From PALSA-1004 sp963829085 (GTDB lineage: Bacteria > Pseudomonadota > Gammaproteobacteria > Burkholderiales > SG8-41): a DNA stretch of 64,000 nucleotides. The translations under genes and the position numbers were made by a program. The DNA lies in contig CAWHHJ010000012.1 of the NCBI GenBank assembly GCA_963829085.1, positions 186,001-250,000 of the forward strand. The letters run 5' to 3'. Shown piece after piece: positions 33,706 through 43,175 of the stretch. Positions within the stretch are counted from its first letter, which is position 1. Each line of letters opens with the position of its first letter. A model generated the notes under the pieces. That model saw only the letters and a program-made list of their open reading frames with translations, was not told the DNA's origin and ran no database searches.

Positions 33706-34677
33706 ATGAATTCCAAAATCCGATTCGTGTCCGCTTGTCTGGTGATGGGTCTGCCGGGATTGGCGGCGTCGCAGGCTTATCCGAATAAGCCCGTGCGCAT
33801 GCTCGTCGGATACGCACCGGGCGGTGGTACGGACATCATGGCGCGCGCGGTTGGCGCCCGCTTATCGGAATCTTTGAAACAGCAGTTCATCATCGAAAAC
33901 CGTCCGGGCGCGAACGCGAACATTGCAGCAAAGCTTGCCGCAGACGCGCCTGCCGACGGATATACGATCCTGTTCATGTCGGTCGCTCACATCATGAGCA
34001 AGCCAGTATACAAAAACCTCGGCTACGATATCGAACGCGATTTTGTGCCCATCACAGTCGTCACCAATGTCCCTAATGTTTTGTGCCTGCACCCGTCGCT
34101 CCCCGTGAAGACAGTGAAGGAATTGATCGCGCTTGCGAAAGCAAAACCCGGAACGCTCACTTATGCAACTTCGGGTGTCGGCAGTCCTGAACATTTCGCC
34201 GGCGAGATGTTCAAGATGATGACAAGCACGGACATGTTGCCGATTCCGTATAAAGGCGGCGCGCCGTTGGCCGTGGATCTCGTCGGCGGACAAGTGATGC
34301 TTGCGTTCAATACAGCGCCGCCGATCATGCCGCACATTCAAACTGGTCGCGTGCGCGCGATTGCGGTAACCATGGACAAACGCGTAGCAGCACTGCCGGA
34401 TGTGCCGACGATTGCCGAGTCCGGCGTTCCGGGTTATTCGATGAGCACCTGGTACGGCGCAGTCATTCAGGCTAAGACACCGCGCGAAATCGTCGTCAGG
34501 CTGAATCAGGAGATGATCAAGGCGCTGGCGGTGCCGGAAGTAAAGGACCGGCTCGCGGGGCTCGGAGCTGACGTCGTGGGCAATACGCCTGAAGAGGCCG
34601 CGGCATTGATCAAGCTCGAAGTCGCGAAATACACCAAGGTCGCAAACGCGGCCCATATCAGCGCCGACCAGCCGTGA
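33706..34677 (+). CDS. Bug/TctC-family periplasmic solute receptor
   Basis: A 323-residue receptor with signal peptide ending near LAASQAYPNK. Loops are YAPGGGTDIMAR and NRPGANANIAAKLAADAPADG; both the double Asn-Ala and the Ala-Asp-Gly-Tyr differ from the usual GAGGNIG and PDGY. It continues with LPIPYKGGAPLAVDLVGG, LPDVPTIAESGVPGYSMSTWYG and KYTKVANAAHISADQP. The ribosome site is GAAGGG about seven bases before the ATG. The Gfo/Idh/MocA gene follows after a single base, so translation is coupled and the two proteins are expected to serve the same compound. Confidence 0.92.
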   Translation: MNSKIRFVSACLVMGLPGLAASQAYPNKPVRMLVGYAPGGGTDIMARAVGARLSESLKQQFIIENRPGANANIAAKLAADAPADGYTILFMSVAHIMSKPVYKNLGYDIERDFVPITVVTNVPNVLCLHPSLPVKTVKELIALAKAKPGTLTYATSGVGSPEHFAGEMFKMMTSTDMLPIPYKGGAPLAVDLVGGQVMLAFNTAPPIMPHIQTGRVRAIAVTMDKRVAALPDVPTIAESGVPGYSMSTWYGAVIQAKTPREIVVRLNQEMIKALAVPEVKDRLAGLGADVVGNTPEEAAALIKLEVAKYTKVANAAHISADQP

Positions 34678-34678
34678 G

Positions 34679-35707
34679 ATGAGCGGCGCTGCCGCCATCG
34701 GTCCGCTGCAGCCGGCGACCGGCAGATTGCGCGTTGGAATGATCGGCGCCGGCGATATCTCTCAGTACCATCTGCGCGCCTGGCAGAAGCCTGCTCAGGC
34801 TCAAATCGTCGCGGTTTGCGATCGCGACGAGTCGCGCGCGCGTTCACGAGCCGATGAGTTTGCTGTCCCCGATGTGTACGTGGACGCTGCGCACATGCTC
34901 GCACATGCGGAGCTCGACGTCGTGGATATTGCAACGTGGCGGGAAACCCATGCACAACTGACGCTTCTCGCGGCAGCGCATGGCGTTCATGTGCTATGCC
35001 AGAAGCCGCTGGCGCCGACGCTTGCGGATGCCGAGGCGTTGAGCGCCTCGGTCGCCGACCGCGTTCGATTGATGGTGCATGAGAACCGTCGCTTTGCGCC
35101 GCACTTTCGCGCAATCCGGCGGTGGCTCGATGAGGGGCGTATCGGACCGGTTCGCCAATGCGTGATGACCATGCATCGCGCGGGATTTCTCAAGGATGCT
35201 TTCGGGCGGCGTCCGGCCGTCGAGCGTGCGCCGTACATGGCACGCGAAAATCGGCTGCTGATCGCCGAAACGCTGATTCATCAGCTCGACGTGTTGCGTT
35301 TCCTGCTCGGACCGCTGAGTGTAGTGGCGGCGCGCACGCTTCATACCGAGCCCGACATGCCTGGTGAAACGCTCGCAACGATTCTGCTGGAAGATTCTGG
35401 AGGGGCGCCTGTCGTTCTCGCCGGCAGCTTCGTCGCGCCGGGTTTTGGCACTGCCGTTTCCGATCGCCTCGAGATTATCGGAACTTATGCGAGCGTCTTG
35501 CTCGACGAGAACGGCCTCGACTTACGAGGAGAAAACTCCGAGCACGTCGCAGTGGATTACGAGACTGCGTATCAGGCGTGCTTCGATGCCGCGATCGCCC
35601 ACTTCGTGGATTGCCTGCTGTCCGGCGCTGCGTTCGAGACGAGCGCGGAGGACAACCTGCAGACGCTTAGATTGGTGGAAGACGCGTACGCGTTAGCTGT
35701 TCGTTAA
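34679..35707 (+). CDS. Gfo/Idh/MocA family oxidoreductase
   Basis: A 342-residue dehydrogenase with the Rossmann motif GMIGAGDISQYHLRAW near residue 20, the family Lys-Pro in LCQKPLAPTLADAEAL, and the C-terminal alpha/beta domain. It is only distantly similar to the two paralogues at 7976 and 22693, lacking their shared VEKPIAL and WGPxANETR segments. MVHENRRFAPHF is typical of sugar-acid and inositol-type members. The ATG is one base after the Bug stop (TGAG ATG). At its 3' end the TAA stop overlaps the stop of the convergent gene in a shared TTAA at 35704-35707. Confidence 0.88.
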   Translation: MSGAAAIGPLQPATGRLRVGMIGAGDISQYHLRAWQKPAQAQIVAVCDRDESRARSRADEFAVPDVYVDAAHMLAHAELDVVDIATWRETHAQLTLLAAAHGVHVLCQKPLAPTLADAEALSASVADRVRLMVHENRRFAPHFRAIRRWLDEGRIGPVRQCVMTMHRAGFLKDAFGRRPAVERAPYMARENRLLIAETLIHQLDVLRFLLGPLSVVAARTLHTEPDMPGETLATILLEDSGGAPVVLAGSFVAPGFGTAVSDRLEIIGTYASVLLDENGLDLRGENSEHVAVDYETAYQACFDAAIAHFVDCLLSGAAFETSAEDNLQTLRLVEDAYALAVR

Positions 35708-36609
35708 CGGGACAAGGCGTCGAGATAACGGAACATCTCCGTATGGTCACTGCCCGGGCCGAGCTGTTTTTCCATATCTTCCCAGATCTGCGAGCACGGT
35801 TCAGCGAGCTGACTCGATGCCCGCGTGGCGCGCACAACTTCGAGTGCGGTGCGCACATCTTTTGCCATTAGGCCGGTGGTAAATCCTGCGCCGAACGTGC
35901 CAGATAACATGTGCTGCTTGAATTTATTCTTCGTCGTATTGTTCATACCGCTCGAGGCATTCAGGATGTCGACGACGACAGCGGGATCAAGGCCGAAGCG
36001 CTGACCTGTTATCACTGCCTCACAGGCGGCAACGAGTCCCGCTGCCGATACATAGTTGTTGAGCGCCTTCACCGCATGACCGGCGCCGAGCGGTCCCGCA
36101 TGAAAAATCTGGTTGCCGAGTTTTTCGAATAGCGGGCGGTACTGCTCGAAAATCGCGCGGTCGCCGCCGACCATGATGGCGAGCGTGGCCGCTGTGGCAC
36201 CTTTGACTCCATTCGATACGGGTGCATCGATAAGTCTGATGCCCCGTTTTTCCAGTATTGGGCCAAGCTCGCGCGTGCCGACCGGCGAAGACGAACTCAT
36301 GTCGATCACGACGGATCCGGGCTTTAGCGTCGAGACAACGCAGTCTTGTCCGTCGTCAGCTTCACCGCATAAGACTTTACGCACGATCTTTCCGTCCGGC
36401 AGCATCGTGATCACAGTCCCGCACATTGCCGCGAGCGCCGGCAGGTCGTCTGCAACTTCGACCTCGCGGGTGGTGGCGAGCGCTTGTGCGCGCTTAAGGT
36501 CCGCATCATAAATGATGAGCTTGTAGCCGGCCTTGGCGAGGTTCGTTGCCATGGGCGTGCCCATTGCGCCGATTCCAATGAAGCCAAATTTTGCGGGCGT
36601 GTCGTTCAT
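35704..36609 (-). CDS. beta-hydroxyacid dehydrogenase (HIBADH/tartronate semialdehyde reductase family)
   Basis: A 301-residue NAD(P)-dependent dehydrogenase. GFIGIGAMGTPMA (residues 9-21) binds the cofactor, LIDAPVSNGVKGA is the substrate-binding segment (Asn replaces the usual Gly in VSGG), and the catalytic Lys lies in AVKALNNYVSAA. Members reduce tartronate semialdehyde or oxidise 3-hydroxyisobutyrate, L-threonate or sulfolactaldehyde-type substrates. An L-threonate dehydrogenase role would feed OtnK/OtnC elsewhere in the window, but this is inference. AGGAA seven bases before the ATG gives a good ribosome site. It is the last of three minus-strand genes with an ornithine-cyclodeaminase-like gene and a TPP enzyme. 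Confidence 0.88.
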   Translation of the reverse strand: MNDTPAKFGFIGIGAMGTPMATNLAKAGYKLIIYDADLKRAQALATTREVEVADDLPALAAMCGTVITMLPDGKIVRKVLCGEADDGQDCVVSTLKPGSVVIDMSSSSPVGTRELGPILEKRGIRLIDAPVSNGVKGATAATLAIMVGGDRAIFEQYRPLFEKLGNQIFHAGPLGAGHAVKALNNYVSAAGLVAACEAVITGQRFGLDPAVVVDILNASSGMNNTTKNKFKQHMLSGTFGAGFTTGLMAKDVRTALEVVRATRASSQLAEPCSQIWEDMEKQLGPGSDHTEMFRYLDALSR

Positions 36610-36783
36610 GTCCGTATTCCTGCTGTCGTTATCAAAGATGAAAGGTTCGGGCTGCCGCCCCCGAAGGCAGCTTGCGCAAGATCAATTGCCGATTGCATCT
36701 TGCGATGTTCTCGAAGCCATGATCGGTCGCCGTGACTTATTCGGATTGGCGGGCGATCTGTTTGAGCAGCATCGCCGCCAGCT

Positions 36784-37746
36784 TCAATCGCCGACCGGCA
36801 GATCGATACCAATGTTGTGTTTGCGCGCGGTCTTCAATACATGATCGGCCGTATAGATGTCCTGTATGCCCATGCCGTGAGACTCGTAGAGCGTGATGTC
36901 ATCGTTAAATGTCCGTCCGGGTGCACGTCCAACAATCACTTCACCAAGTTCAGGCAGCGCGTCCCAGTCCAGAAAGCCGGATTCCACGAGCGGCAGCAGA
37001 TCGCCGCTCTCGTTGCGCGCAGTCGCCCGCGAATCGACCACAACCCGGCTGCAGCGCTTCACCACGTTGGCGTCGATTTCGCGGCGGGTCAGCGCATTGG
37101 AGCCGGCCGCATTGATGTGCTGGCCGGCTTCCAGCCATTCGCCCAGCAGCACCGGCGCATTGGCCTTCGTGATGACATTGATGATATCGACACCGCGGAC
37201 CGCATCGGCCGGTGTCTGGGCAACAGTCATCTTGATGTTGCATCTTGAGCTTACTGCCTCGCAGAACTTCTGCGCGCGCTCGCTATTGCGCGAGTAAACC
37301 TTCGCCTCGCGAATCTTGCGCACAGCGCACACCGCTTCGAGCTGGCCGACCGCCTGCTTGCCCGTGCCGATCATGCCGACCACCGCTGCGTCCTTGCGTG
37401 CAAGATAGCGCGTCGCGACACCGCTCGCAGCGCCCGTGCGCAGCATGCCGAGCTGACTCGCTTCAATCATCGCGACGAGCTTGCCGCCATCCGTATCGTA
37501 TAGATGGACGTGATAACGCGTGCCCTTGCCGGATGGAGAGTAGTAGGCCTTGTAGCCAATCAGCTTGAGATCAGGAGCGCCGGCTTCTAGGACATGCAAG
37601 GTGCCGGCAGGTGTGCGCACGCGCACGCGCGGCACATCCACTGCGCGGCCGTCAGCGCGAGCCTTGAGCGCAGCCTCTACGAGCTCTACCGTTTCCGGCA
37701 TGTGCAGAAGTTTTTCGACTTCTGCTTCGTTGATGTAGCGAATCAA
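36784..37746 (-). CDS. ornithine cyclodeaminase/mu-crystallin family protein
   Basis: A 320-residue member of the ornithine cyclodeaminase/mu-crystallin family, which includes ornithine cyclodeaminase, alanine dehydrogenase of archaea and ketimine reductases. The NAD-binding motif is VGMIGTGKQAVGQLEA and the substrate-side marks are IGYKAYYSPSGKGTRYHVHLYD and GMLRTGAASGVATRYLAR, in part. The start is TTG at 37746 with AAAGGT six bases upstream; no ATG lies in a suitable place. The 174-base gap to the next gene holds no further gene that I can recognise. Its specificity, cyclodeaminase or imine reductase, cannot be told from sequence. Confidence 0.88.
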   Translation of the reverse strand: MIRYINEAEVEKLLHMPETVELVEAALKARADGRAVDVPRVRVRTPAGTLHVLEAGAPDLKLIGYKAYYSPSGKGTRYHVHLYDTDGGKLVAMIEASQLGMLRTGAASGVATRYLARKDAAVVGMIGTGKQAVGQLEAVCAVRKIREAKVYSRNSERAQKFCEAVSSRCNIKMTVAQTPADAVRGVDIINVITKANAPVLLGEWLEAGQHINAAGSNALTRREIDANVVKRCSRVVVDSRATARNESGDLLPLVESGFLDWDALPELGEVIVGRAPGRTFNDDITLYESHGMGIQDIYTADHVLKTARKHNIGIDLPVGD

Positions 37747-37788
37747 AGTTTACCTTTCAGCGCAAACGACTTTCGTGTTGTCTACGAT

Positions 37789-39480
37789 TCACGACTTTTG
37801 ATCTGCCAACGCCTGCGCGCGAATTGCCGACAGCGTCGTGCGTGGCGAAATGGAGTCGGGTTCAATGCGGAGCTCTAAGAGCGCTGCCGTCTTCGCATTC
37901 CATGCACGTTCGAACGCAGGCTCAAATGCGGCTGTAGTGTCGACAATCTCGCCATGCAATCCGTAGGCACGGGCCAGGGCTGCAAAGTCAGGATTGCGCA
38001 GGCCGGTGCCGATGACGCGCCCCGGATAATGCCGCTCCTGATGCATGCGAATCGTGCCGAACATCCCGTTGTTCACGACGATGAAAATCACCTTGGCGTC
38101 GTACTGTGCCGCGGTCGCGAGTTCCTGACCGTTCATGAGGAAGTCGCCGTCACCTGCAAATGCAATCACCGGCCGATCGGGATGAACGAGCTTCGCCGCG
38201 ACGCCTGACGGGACGCCATAGCCCATCGCGCCGCTGGTCGGGCCGAGTTGGGTGCGAAATCCCGTGTACTGATAGAAGCGATGTACCCAGAGCGAAAAAT
38301 TACCCGCACCGTTCGTCAGTATGCTTTCGGCGGGCAGGCGCTTACGCAGAAACGCGACCACTTCGCTCATGTTGAGCGAACCGGGTACGGTGACCGGCTT
38401 CTGCCATGCCTCGTACTCGGCACGCGCGGCTTGGGTCGATTCCACCCATGGCGATTTGACGGGCGTCAGGGCGCGAGCAGCTGCTGCAAATTCCGGCATC
38501 CCTGCATTCATCAGAAGATCACCCTGATATACGCGGCCGAGCTCCTCGACGCCGGTATGCACATGAACGAATTTCTGTTTCGGCCGCGGGATATCAATGA
38601 GTGTGTAGTTGATCGTGGTCCATTCACCCAGGCGTGGCCCGATCGCAATCAGCAGGTCTGAATTGCGAATGCGTTGCTCGATCGCCGGATTCATGCCGAC
38701 GGCCACATCACCCACATAATTCGGCAGACGGTTGTCGAAGAGATCCTGACATCTATACGACGCGGCGACGGGTAGGGCGTTTGCTTGCGCAAAAGCCTGG
38801 AGGTCCTCACACGCTTTCTTATTCCATCCGCCGCCGCCGACGATAACAAACGGGCGTTCGGCGCGCGCCAGCATATCGCGCAGCTTCTGCATGTCGTCGG
38901 CGCCGGGATGTGCGGCAACGCGCTGATATCGGCCCTTATTCGCAACGGTTGCGCGCGCGGTCTGCATATCTTCAGGCAACGCGAGCACCACTGGTCCGGG
39001 CCGGCCCGACACGGCGAGATGAAACGCGTGACTAATCATTTCCGGAACGCGTTCGGGCCGATCAATTTGCGCCACCCATTTCGCCATCTGCCCGTACATG
39101 CGGCGGTAGTCGATCTCCTGGAACGCTTCGCGCTCGCTCACCTCGGTGTCCACCTGGCCGATAAAAAGAATGAGCGGTGTCGAATCCTGAAATGCGGTAT
39201 GAATGCCGATGCTGGCATTCGTCGCGCCCGGTCCGCGTGTCACAAAGCAAATGCCCGGGCGGCCCGTGAGTTTGCCGTAGGCCTCCGCCATATTGGCTGC
39301 ACCGCCTTCCTGGCGGCAGATAATGAATCTGATGTCCTTGCTGGATTCATAAAATGCATCGAGCACCGAGAGATAACTCTCACCGGGAACGCCGAACGCC
39401 ATGTCCACACCGTGCACCTTCAGCGCATCAACGAGCAGCTGACCGCCGCTGCGGCTAAGTAAAGAATCTGCAGGTTTCAT
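37789..39480 (-). CDS. thiamine pyrophosphate-dependent enzyme (acetolactate synthase-like)
   Basis: A 563-residue TPP enzyme with the three-domain layout of acetolactate synthase and its relatives: N-terminal TPP-pyrimidine domain with FGVPGES and the activating Glu58 in CRQEGGAANMAEAYG, a central domain starting around residue 200, and the C-terminal domain with GDGDFLMNGQEL (near residue 443) and NNGMFGT for TPP-magnesium binding. Because Glu58 is present, it is not a glyoxylate carboligase, which lacks that residue. Possible roles are 2-keto acid condensation or decarboxylation. It is first of the minus-strand group with the cyclodeaminase-like and beta-hydroxyacid dehydrogenase genes, 42 bases from the former. 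Confidence 0.9.
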   Translation of the reverse strand: MKPADSLLSRSGGQLLVDALKVHGVDMAFGVPGESYLSVLDAFYESSKDIRFIICRQEGGAANMAEAYGKLTGRPGICFVTRGPGATNASIGIHTAFQDSTPLILFIGQVDTEVSEREAFQEIDYRRMYGQMAKWVAQIDRPERVPEMISHAFHLAVSGRPGPVVLALPEDMQTARATVANKGRYQRVAAHPGADDMQKLRDMLARAERPFVIVGGGGWNKKACEDLQAFAQANALPVAASYRCQDLFDNRLPNYVGDVAVGMNPAIEQRIRNSDLLIAIGPRLGEWTTINYTLIDIPRPKQKFVHVHTGVEELGRVYQGDLLMNAGMPEFAAAARALTPVKSPWVESTQAARAEYEAWQKPVTVPGSLNMSEVVAFLRKRLPAESILTNGAGNFSLWVHRFYQYTGFRTQLGPTSGAMGYGVPSGVAAKLVHPDRPVIAFAGDGDFLMNGQELATAAQYDAKVIFIVVNNGMFGTIRMHQERHYPGRVIGTGLRNPDFAALARAYGLHGEIVDTTAAFEPAFERAWNAKTAALLELRIEPDSISPRTTLSAIRAQALADQKS

Positions 39481-39708
39481 TTGAACAATCCTAAGTGCGC
39501 TGTTGTTTTCAAAACGCAGAGGCAGACGCCCCGGGCAGGGCGCCTATTGTAACGGTTGCAGCATGGCTGCACACTTATCACGCGATATACTTCGCATCCG
39601 CGCGTGCCATCACACGCTCCGAGGTGGGCGCGCAGAGCATGAAAAAACAGAAAAGCGATCCTCCCGTACAGCACATCGATACAAATCAATGATGACCACT
39701 ACCCACTC

Positions 39709-40665
39709 ATGAATAGATTGTTAATCGCGGCAGTCATGATTCTTTGCTGCGCGGCCGCTGGCGCACAAAATTATCCGAGCAAGATTATTCGCGTGATCAA
39801 TCCCGCGGCGCCCGGAGGGAATAGCGACATCGTGTTTCGTTTGCTGGCGCCGAAGATGGGAGAGATTCTGGGCCAGCAACTCGTTCTCGATTACCGTCCG
39901 GGCGCTGGCGGCGTCATCGGCGCCGACATCACGGCTAAAAGCCCGCCCGATGGATATACGCTGGCGATCGTCGCAGCCAGCTTCATGTTTAATCCAGCGC
40001 TGATCAAAAAGCTGCCGTACGACAGCGTCAATGACTTCACGCCCCTGGGTCTGGTGGTCGATATTCCTGCTGCGATGGCGGTGCATCCTTCGCTACCGGC
40101 GCACAACTTGCGCGAATTCATTGCGCTTGCTCGCACGCGTCCCGGCCAGATATTTTTTTCCAGCGCAGGCCCGGGGACACTCGGACACCTGGCCGGAGAA
40201 TTACTCAACACGCAGGCGAAGATTAAACTGGTGCACGTGCCCTACCGGGGCGTCGCTCCTGCGACTGTCGATCTGATTGCGGGCCATGTGCAGATGACCA
40301 TCGCAAGCATACCGGTGGTTATCGAGCATGTACGTGGCGGCAAGCTGCGCATGATCGCTCAATGCGGCGAGGCGCGGTCGGCATCGCTGCCCGACGTGCC
40401 GACGATGCAGCAAGCAGGCGTTCCCGGTTTCATCGTCAACAGCGGATTCAGCCTGCTCGGGCCCGCCGGTATGCCGCGACCGATTGTAGAGAAGCTCAAC
40501 TCAGCACTTGTGAAAGCGCTGCACGATCAGGGCGTGCGTAAAGAGCTTATTGAACGAGGCGCGGATCCTGTCGGCAACACCCCCGAGCAACACGCCGCTG
40601 TCATCAAAGCCGAAATCGAAAAATGGCAGCGAGTAGCCAGGCAGGCGGGTATCGCTTCCGAGTAA
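39709..40665 (+). CDS. Bug/TctC-family periplasmic solute receptor
   Basis: A 318-residue receptor with signal peptide ending near AAGAQNYPSK. It is a divergent member: mature start YPSKIIRVINPAAPGGNSD has Asn-Pro in place of the usual Val-Pro, and the second loop is DYRPGAGGVIG with Tyr for Asn. Later marks are PPDGYTLAIVAASF, HVPYRGVAPATVDLIAG (Arg in place of Lys), LPDVPTMQQAGVPGF and WQRVARQAGIASE. It stands alone, 228 bases from the divergent TPP-enzyme gene and convergent with MgtC, and has no enzyme gene on its own strand nearby. The ribosome site is poor. Confidence 0.9.
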   Translation: MNRLLIAAVMILCCAAAGAQNYPSKIIRVINPAAPGGNSDIVFRLLAPKMGEILGQQLVLDYRPGAGGVIGADITAKSPPDGYTLAIVAASFMFNPALIKKLPYDSVNDFTPLGLVVDIPAAMAVHPSLPAHNLREFIALARTRPGQIFFSSAGPGTLGHLAGELLNTQAKIKLVHVPYRGVAPATVDLIAGHVQMTIASIPVVIEHVRGGKLRMIAQCGEARSASLPDVPTMQQAGVPGFIVNSGFSLLGPAGMPRPIVEKLNSALVKALHDQGVRKELIERGADPVGNTPEQHAAVIKAEIEKWQRVARQAGIASE

Positions 40666-40737
40666 ATGGTCGGACCGACCGTGTTCGGGTAATGAGCCGC
40701 TCCTGACTAAGCGTCAGCGCGTTGCTAGCGGATCGTG

Positions 40738-41433
40738 CTAGTCGCCCATCGGAGCGATGCGGAATTCGAGCACCATCTCGTTGGCGTCCAGCGTCTCGGA
40801 AAGACGCGATGCGCTCGACCGGTCGGTTGCGCGAAGCACCATGCTATGGCGTCGTATGCGGCCTTCGCCATCAAGACGATAACTGAAATTAGCAATGCTG
40901 AATCCGTGCTCTTCGATCATGGTGCGCAAAGCCGCCTCGCTCATGCCTGCGCTGCGCGCGAACCGCACGTCGAAGTGATAGTAGACCTGAGTGGGCATGC
41001 GTGCTTCGATCAGGCGGAATAGTGATAACACGCCTAACGTCATGACCACGGACATCAGCAGGGGAAAGTAAAACCCTATTCCTGCCAGGATGCCAATCGC
41101 CGCAGTGATCCATATGGACGCAGCCGTCGTCAGGCCACGAACTGTGAGCCCTTCTTTGACAATGACGCCGGCGCCGAGAAAACCGATGCCCGTCATGATG
41201 CCCTGGGCCATACGCGTAGGATCCAACGTAAACGCATGTGCACCGGCGTGAACCCAGTGCGCTTCGTAAACGGTCACCAGCATAAGAAGGCTCGACGCAG
41301 TGCACACCAGTGCGTGGGTACGGAAGCCGGCCGGCCTTCCGTGATATGAGCGCTCGTAGCCGATAACGCCGCCAGCGAGCACGGCACTCAACAATCGAAC
41401 AAACATGTCAAAGTCATCCATCGTGACGTTCAA
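40738..41433 (-). CDS. MgtC/SapB family membrane protein
   Basis: A 231-residue inner-membrane protein. The N-terminal half has four to five hydrophobic segments with the MgtC signature GGVIGYERSYHGRPAGFRTH and GIMTGIGFLGAGVIVKEG, and the C-terminal 80 residues form a soluble ACT-like domain typical of the longer MgtC group. MgtC proteins modulate the ATP synthase and help survival at low magnesium in pathogens; in soil bacteria the role is less clear. The TTG at 41433 has GGAG eight bases upstream; an ATG four codons later (41421) is the alternative. It lies 261 bases downstream of nhaD on the same strand; that gap holds no recognisable gene or element. Confidence 0.88.
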   Translation of the reverse strand: MNVTMDDFDMFVRLLSAVLAGGVIGYERSYHGRPAGFRTHALVCTASSLLMLVTVYEAHWVHAGAHAFTLDPTRMAQGIMTGIGFLGAGVIVKEGLTVRGLTTAASIWITAAIGILAGIGFYFPLLMSVVMTLGVLSLFRLIEARMPTQVYYHFDVRFARSAGMSEAALRTMIEEHGFSIANFSYRLDGEGRIRRHSMVLRATDRSSASRLSETLDANEMVLEFRIAPMGD

Positions 41434-41694
41434 TTTCCGCGCTCCGGGCTGCCAGCGTAGATCATAACGCTAACGCTGCCACCTGACGCGTTGCTATGGA
41501 CGTCATGGTCTATGGCGGCAATCGCGGGCGGTAACAGTGCGCCACCACTCAGAAGTGCGCGCTCTACAACGTTGCACGCGTGGTCAGCATAGACATCACA
41601 ATTCGGCAAGCGGACATCGTGCTCCGATCAATCCAATTGAGTGTCGCTGGCGCCGCTTCCATGCGACTGCGTGGCGAACCTCATGGGCTGTACG

Positions 41695-42981
41695 TCAATG
41701 AAGCAATTGGTATTGCACGAGATAGGAGCCGGCGCCGGCGATATAACCAACGAATGCCAACCCGCTTACTTTCTTGACATACCAGAAGAACTGGATTTTC
41801 TCCATACCCATTGCGGCCACGCCGGCGGCAGAACCGATAATAAGGATTGATCCGCCGGTCCCGGCGCAGTAAGCCATGAAGTGCCATAAAAAATGATCAG
41901 GTGGATACTCCGCCAGGCTATACATGCCCATTGAAGCTGCTACCAAAGGCACGTTATCGACGATCGCACTCACGATGCCGATGATGAGCACGATAACGTC
42001 CTGCCGACCCACGATCTGGTGAAGCGACTGCGCCAAAGATGCAAGGATATGCGTGTGTTCGAGTGTCGCGACGGCGATCAGGATACCGATGAAGAACACG
42101 ATCGAACTCATGTCGATCCTGCTCAGAGCATGGGCCAGCGTGAGGTGTTGCTTGTATCGGTCTTCCTTGTGGCGATGCAATAAGTCGCCCACCAACGAAA
42201 CGATGCCCAAGCCAGTCAGAATGCCCATCCACGGCGGCAAACTCGTGACAGTCTTGAAGACGGGTACCGCTATCAAGACGCCGAGGCCTATAAAGAGCAT
42301 CAGGTAGCATTCAAAGTCAGTGGTGCGCGGATGGTAGTTGCCATCAGCAGACAGCTGCGGAGGCTCGACGGCGCGCCCGCGCAAGGCGCAAGCCGTAATA
42401 CCCAGTGGTACGATCAAGCTCATCAGCGATGGCAGAATCACTGACTTGATGATTGCCAGTGAGGTGATTTGTCCGCCAATCCACAGCATCGTGGTCGTTA
42501 CATCACCGATGGGCGACCACGCTCCCCCGGAGTTTGCAGCGATAACGATGATGCCGGCAAAGAACATGCGATCCTCGTGCTTGGCGAGCAGCCTGCGCAT
42601 CAATGCGATCATCACGATCGTAGTGGTCAGGTTGTCGAGGACGGCGCTGAGAAAAAATGTGATGAATCCCACCAACCACATCAACGACGATAGTTTGTTC
42701 GTCCTGATGCGCCGAGTGATGACGTCGAACCCGTTGTGCGCATCTACAACCTCGACGACCGCCATGGCGCCCATGAGAAAGAACACAATGCGAGCTGTGC
42801 CTATCAACGATTCGCCGACCTGCCTGCCCACCAGCTGCGCATCGCTCGTAGCCAACGCGTAGATGGTCCACAGCAACCCTGCGCCAATCAGCGCCGATGC
42901 CGATTTGTTGATCTTGAGCGGATGCTCGAGCGCGATCGCTGCGTACACAGCGATGAAAACAGCGATGAGTGCAGTCGACAT
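41695..42981 (-). CDS. nhaD: NhaD-type sodium:proton antiporter
   Basis: A 428-residue polytopic membrane protein of the NhaD/ion-transporter superfamily, with about 11-13 predicted transmembrane segments spread over its length. Family marks include LMGAMAVVEVVDAHNGFD, a LSAVLDNLTTTIVM stretch with the conserved Asp-Asn, GAWSPIGDVTTTMLW, VSAIVDNVPLVAASMGMY (a second Asp-Asn repeat), and GSILIIGSAAGVAAMGM. These two D-N-x-[TP] motifs sit in the inverted repeats that form the ion path. NhaD exchanges sodium or lithium for protons, usually at alkaline pH. MgtC is downstream, so the locus may deal with ion stress rather than catabolism. Confidence 0.9.
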   Translation of the reverse strand: MSTALIAVFIAVYAAIALEHPLKINKSASALIGAGLLWTIYALATSDAQLVGRQVGESLIGTARIVFFLMGAMAVVEVVDAHNGFDVITRRIRTNKLSSLMWLVGFITFFLSAVLDNLTTTIVMIALMRRLLAKHEDRMFFAGIIVIAANSGGAWSPIGDVTTTMLWIGGQITSLAIIKSVILPSLMSLIVPLGITACALRGRAVEPPQLSADGNYHPRTTDFECYLMLFIGLGVLIAVPVFKTVTSLPPWMGILTGLGIVSLVGDLLHRHKEDRYKQHLTLAHALSRIDMSSIVFFIGILIAVATLEHTHILASLAQSLHQIVGRQDVIVLIIGIVSAIVDNVPLVAASMGMYSLAEYPPDHFLWHFMAYCAGTGGSILIIGSAAGVAAMGMEKIQFFWYVKKVSGLAFVGYIAGAGSYLVQYQLLH

Positions 42982-43175
42982 CTCAGGCCCCGGGCGGGTT
43001 AAACAGAACAGGCAATGTCGGCCGCTGAGCCTTGAAATGGCTGGTCTTCAGTCGGGATAACGCGCTGCGTGCTTGTTGATGATGTGCATGATCATGGTGT
43101 CTTGGAATGAGCCGGCAGCGTTTATCTCACTGAACGCCAGTTCTTGGTTACGGGCATCGTTATGACTCCGGCGAT

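Noticed and set aside
33862..34698. 278-residue antisense frame over a Bug gene
   Set aside because: Complementary to a complete receptor gene with signal peptide and family motifs.
37789..39480. Glyoxylate carboligase as identity of the TPP enzyme
   Set aside because: The activating Glu is present (Glu58), whereas glyoxylate carboligase lacks it; the adjacent reductase-like gene alone is not enough.
40668..40680. GGTCGGACCGACC palindrome after the Bug gene at 39709
   Set aside because: Only a five-base stem with a three-base loop and no T-run; too weak to call a terminator between the convergent genes.
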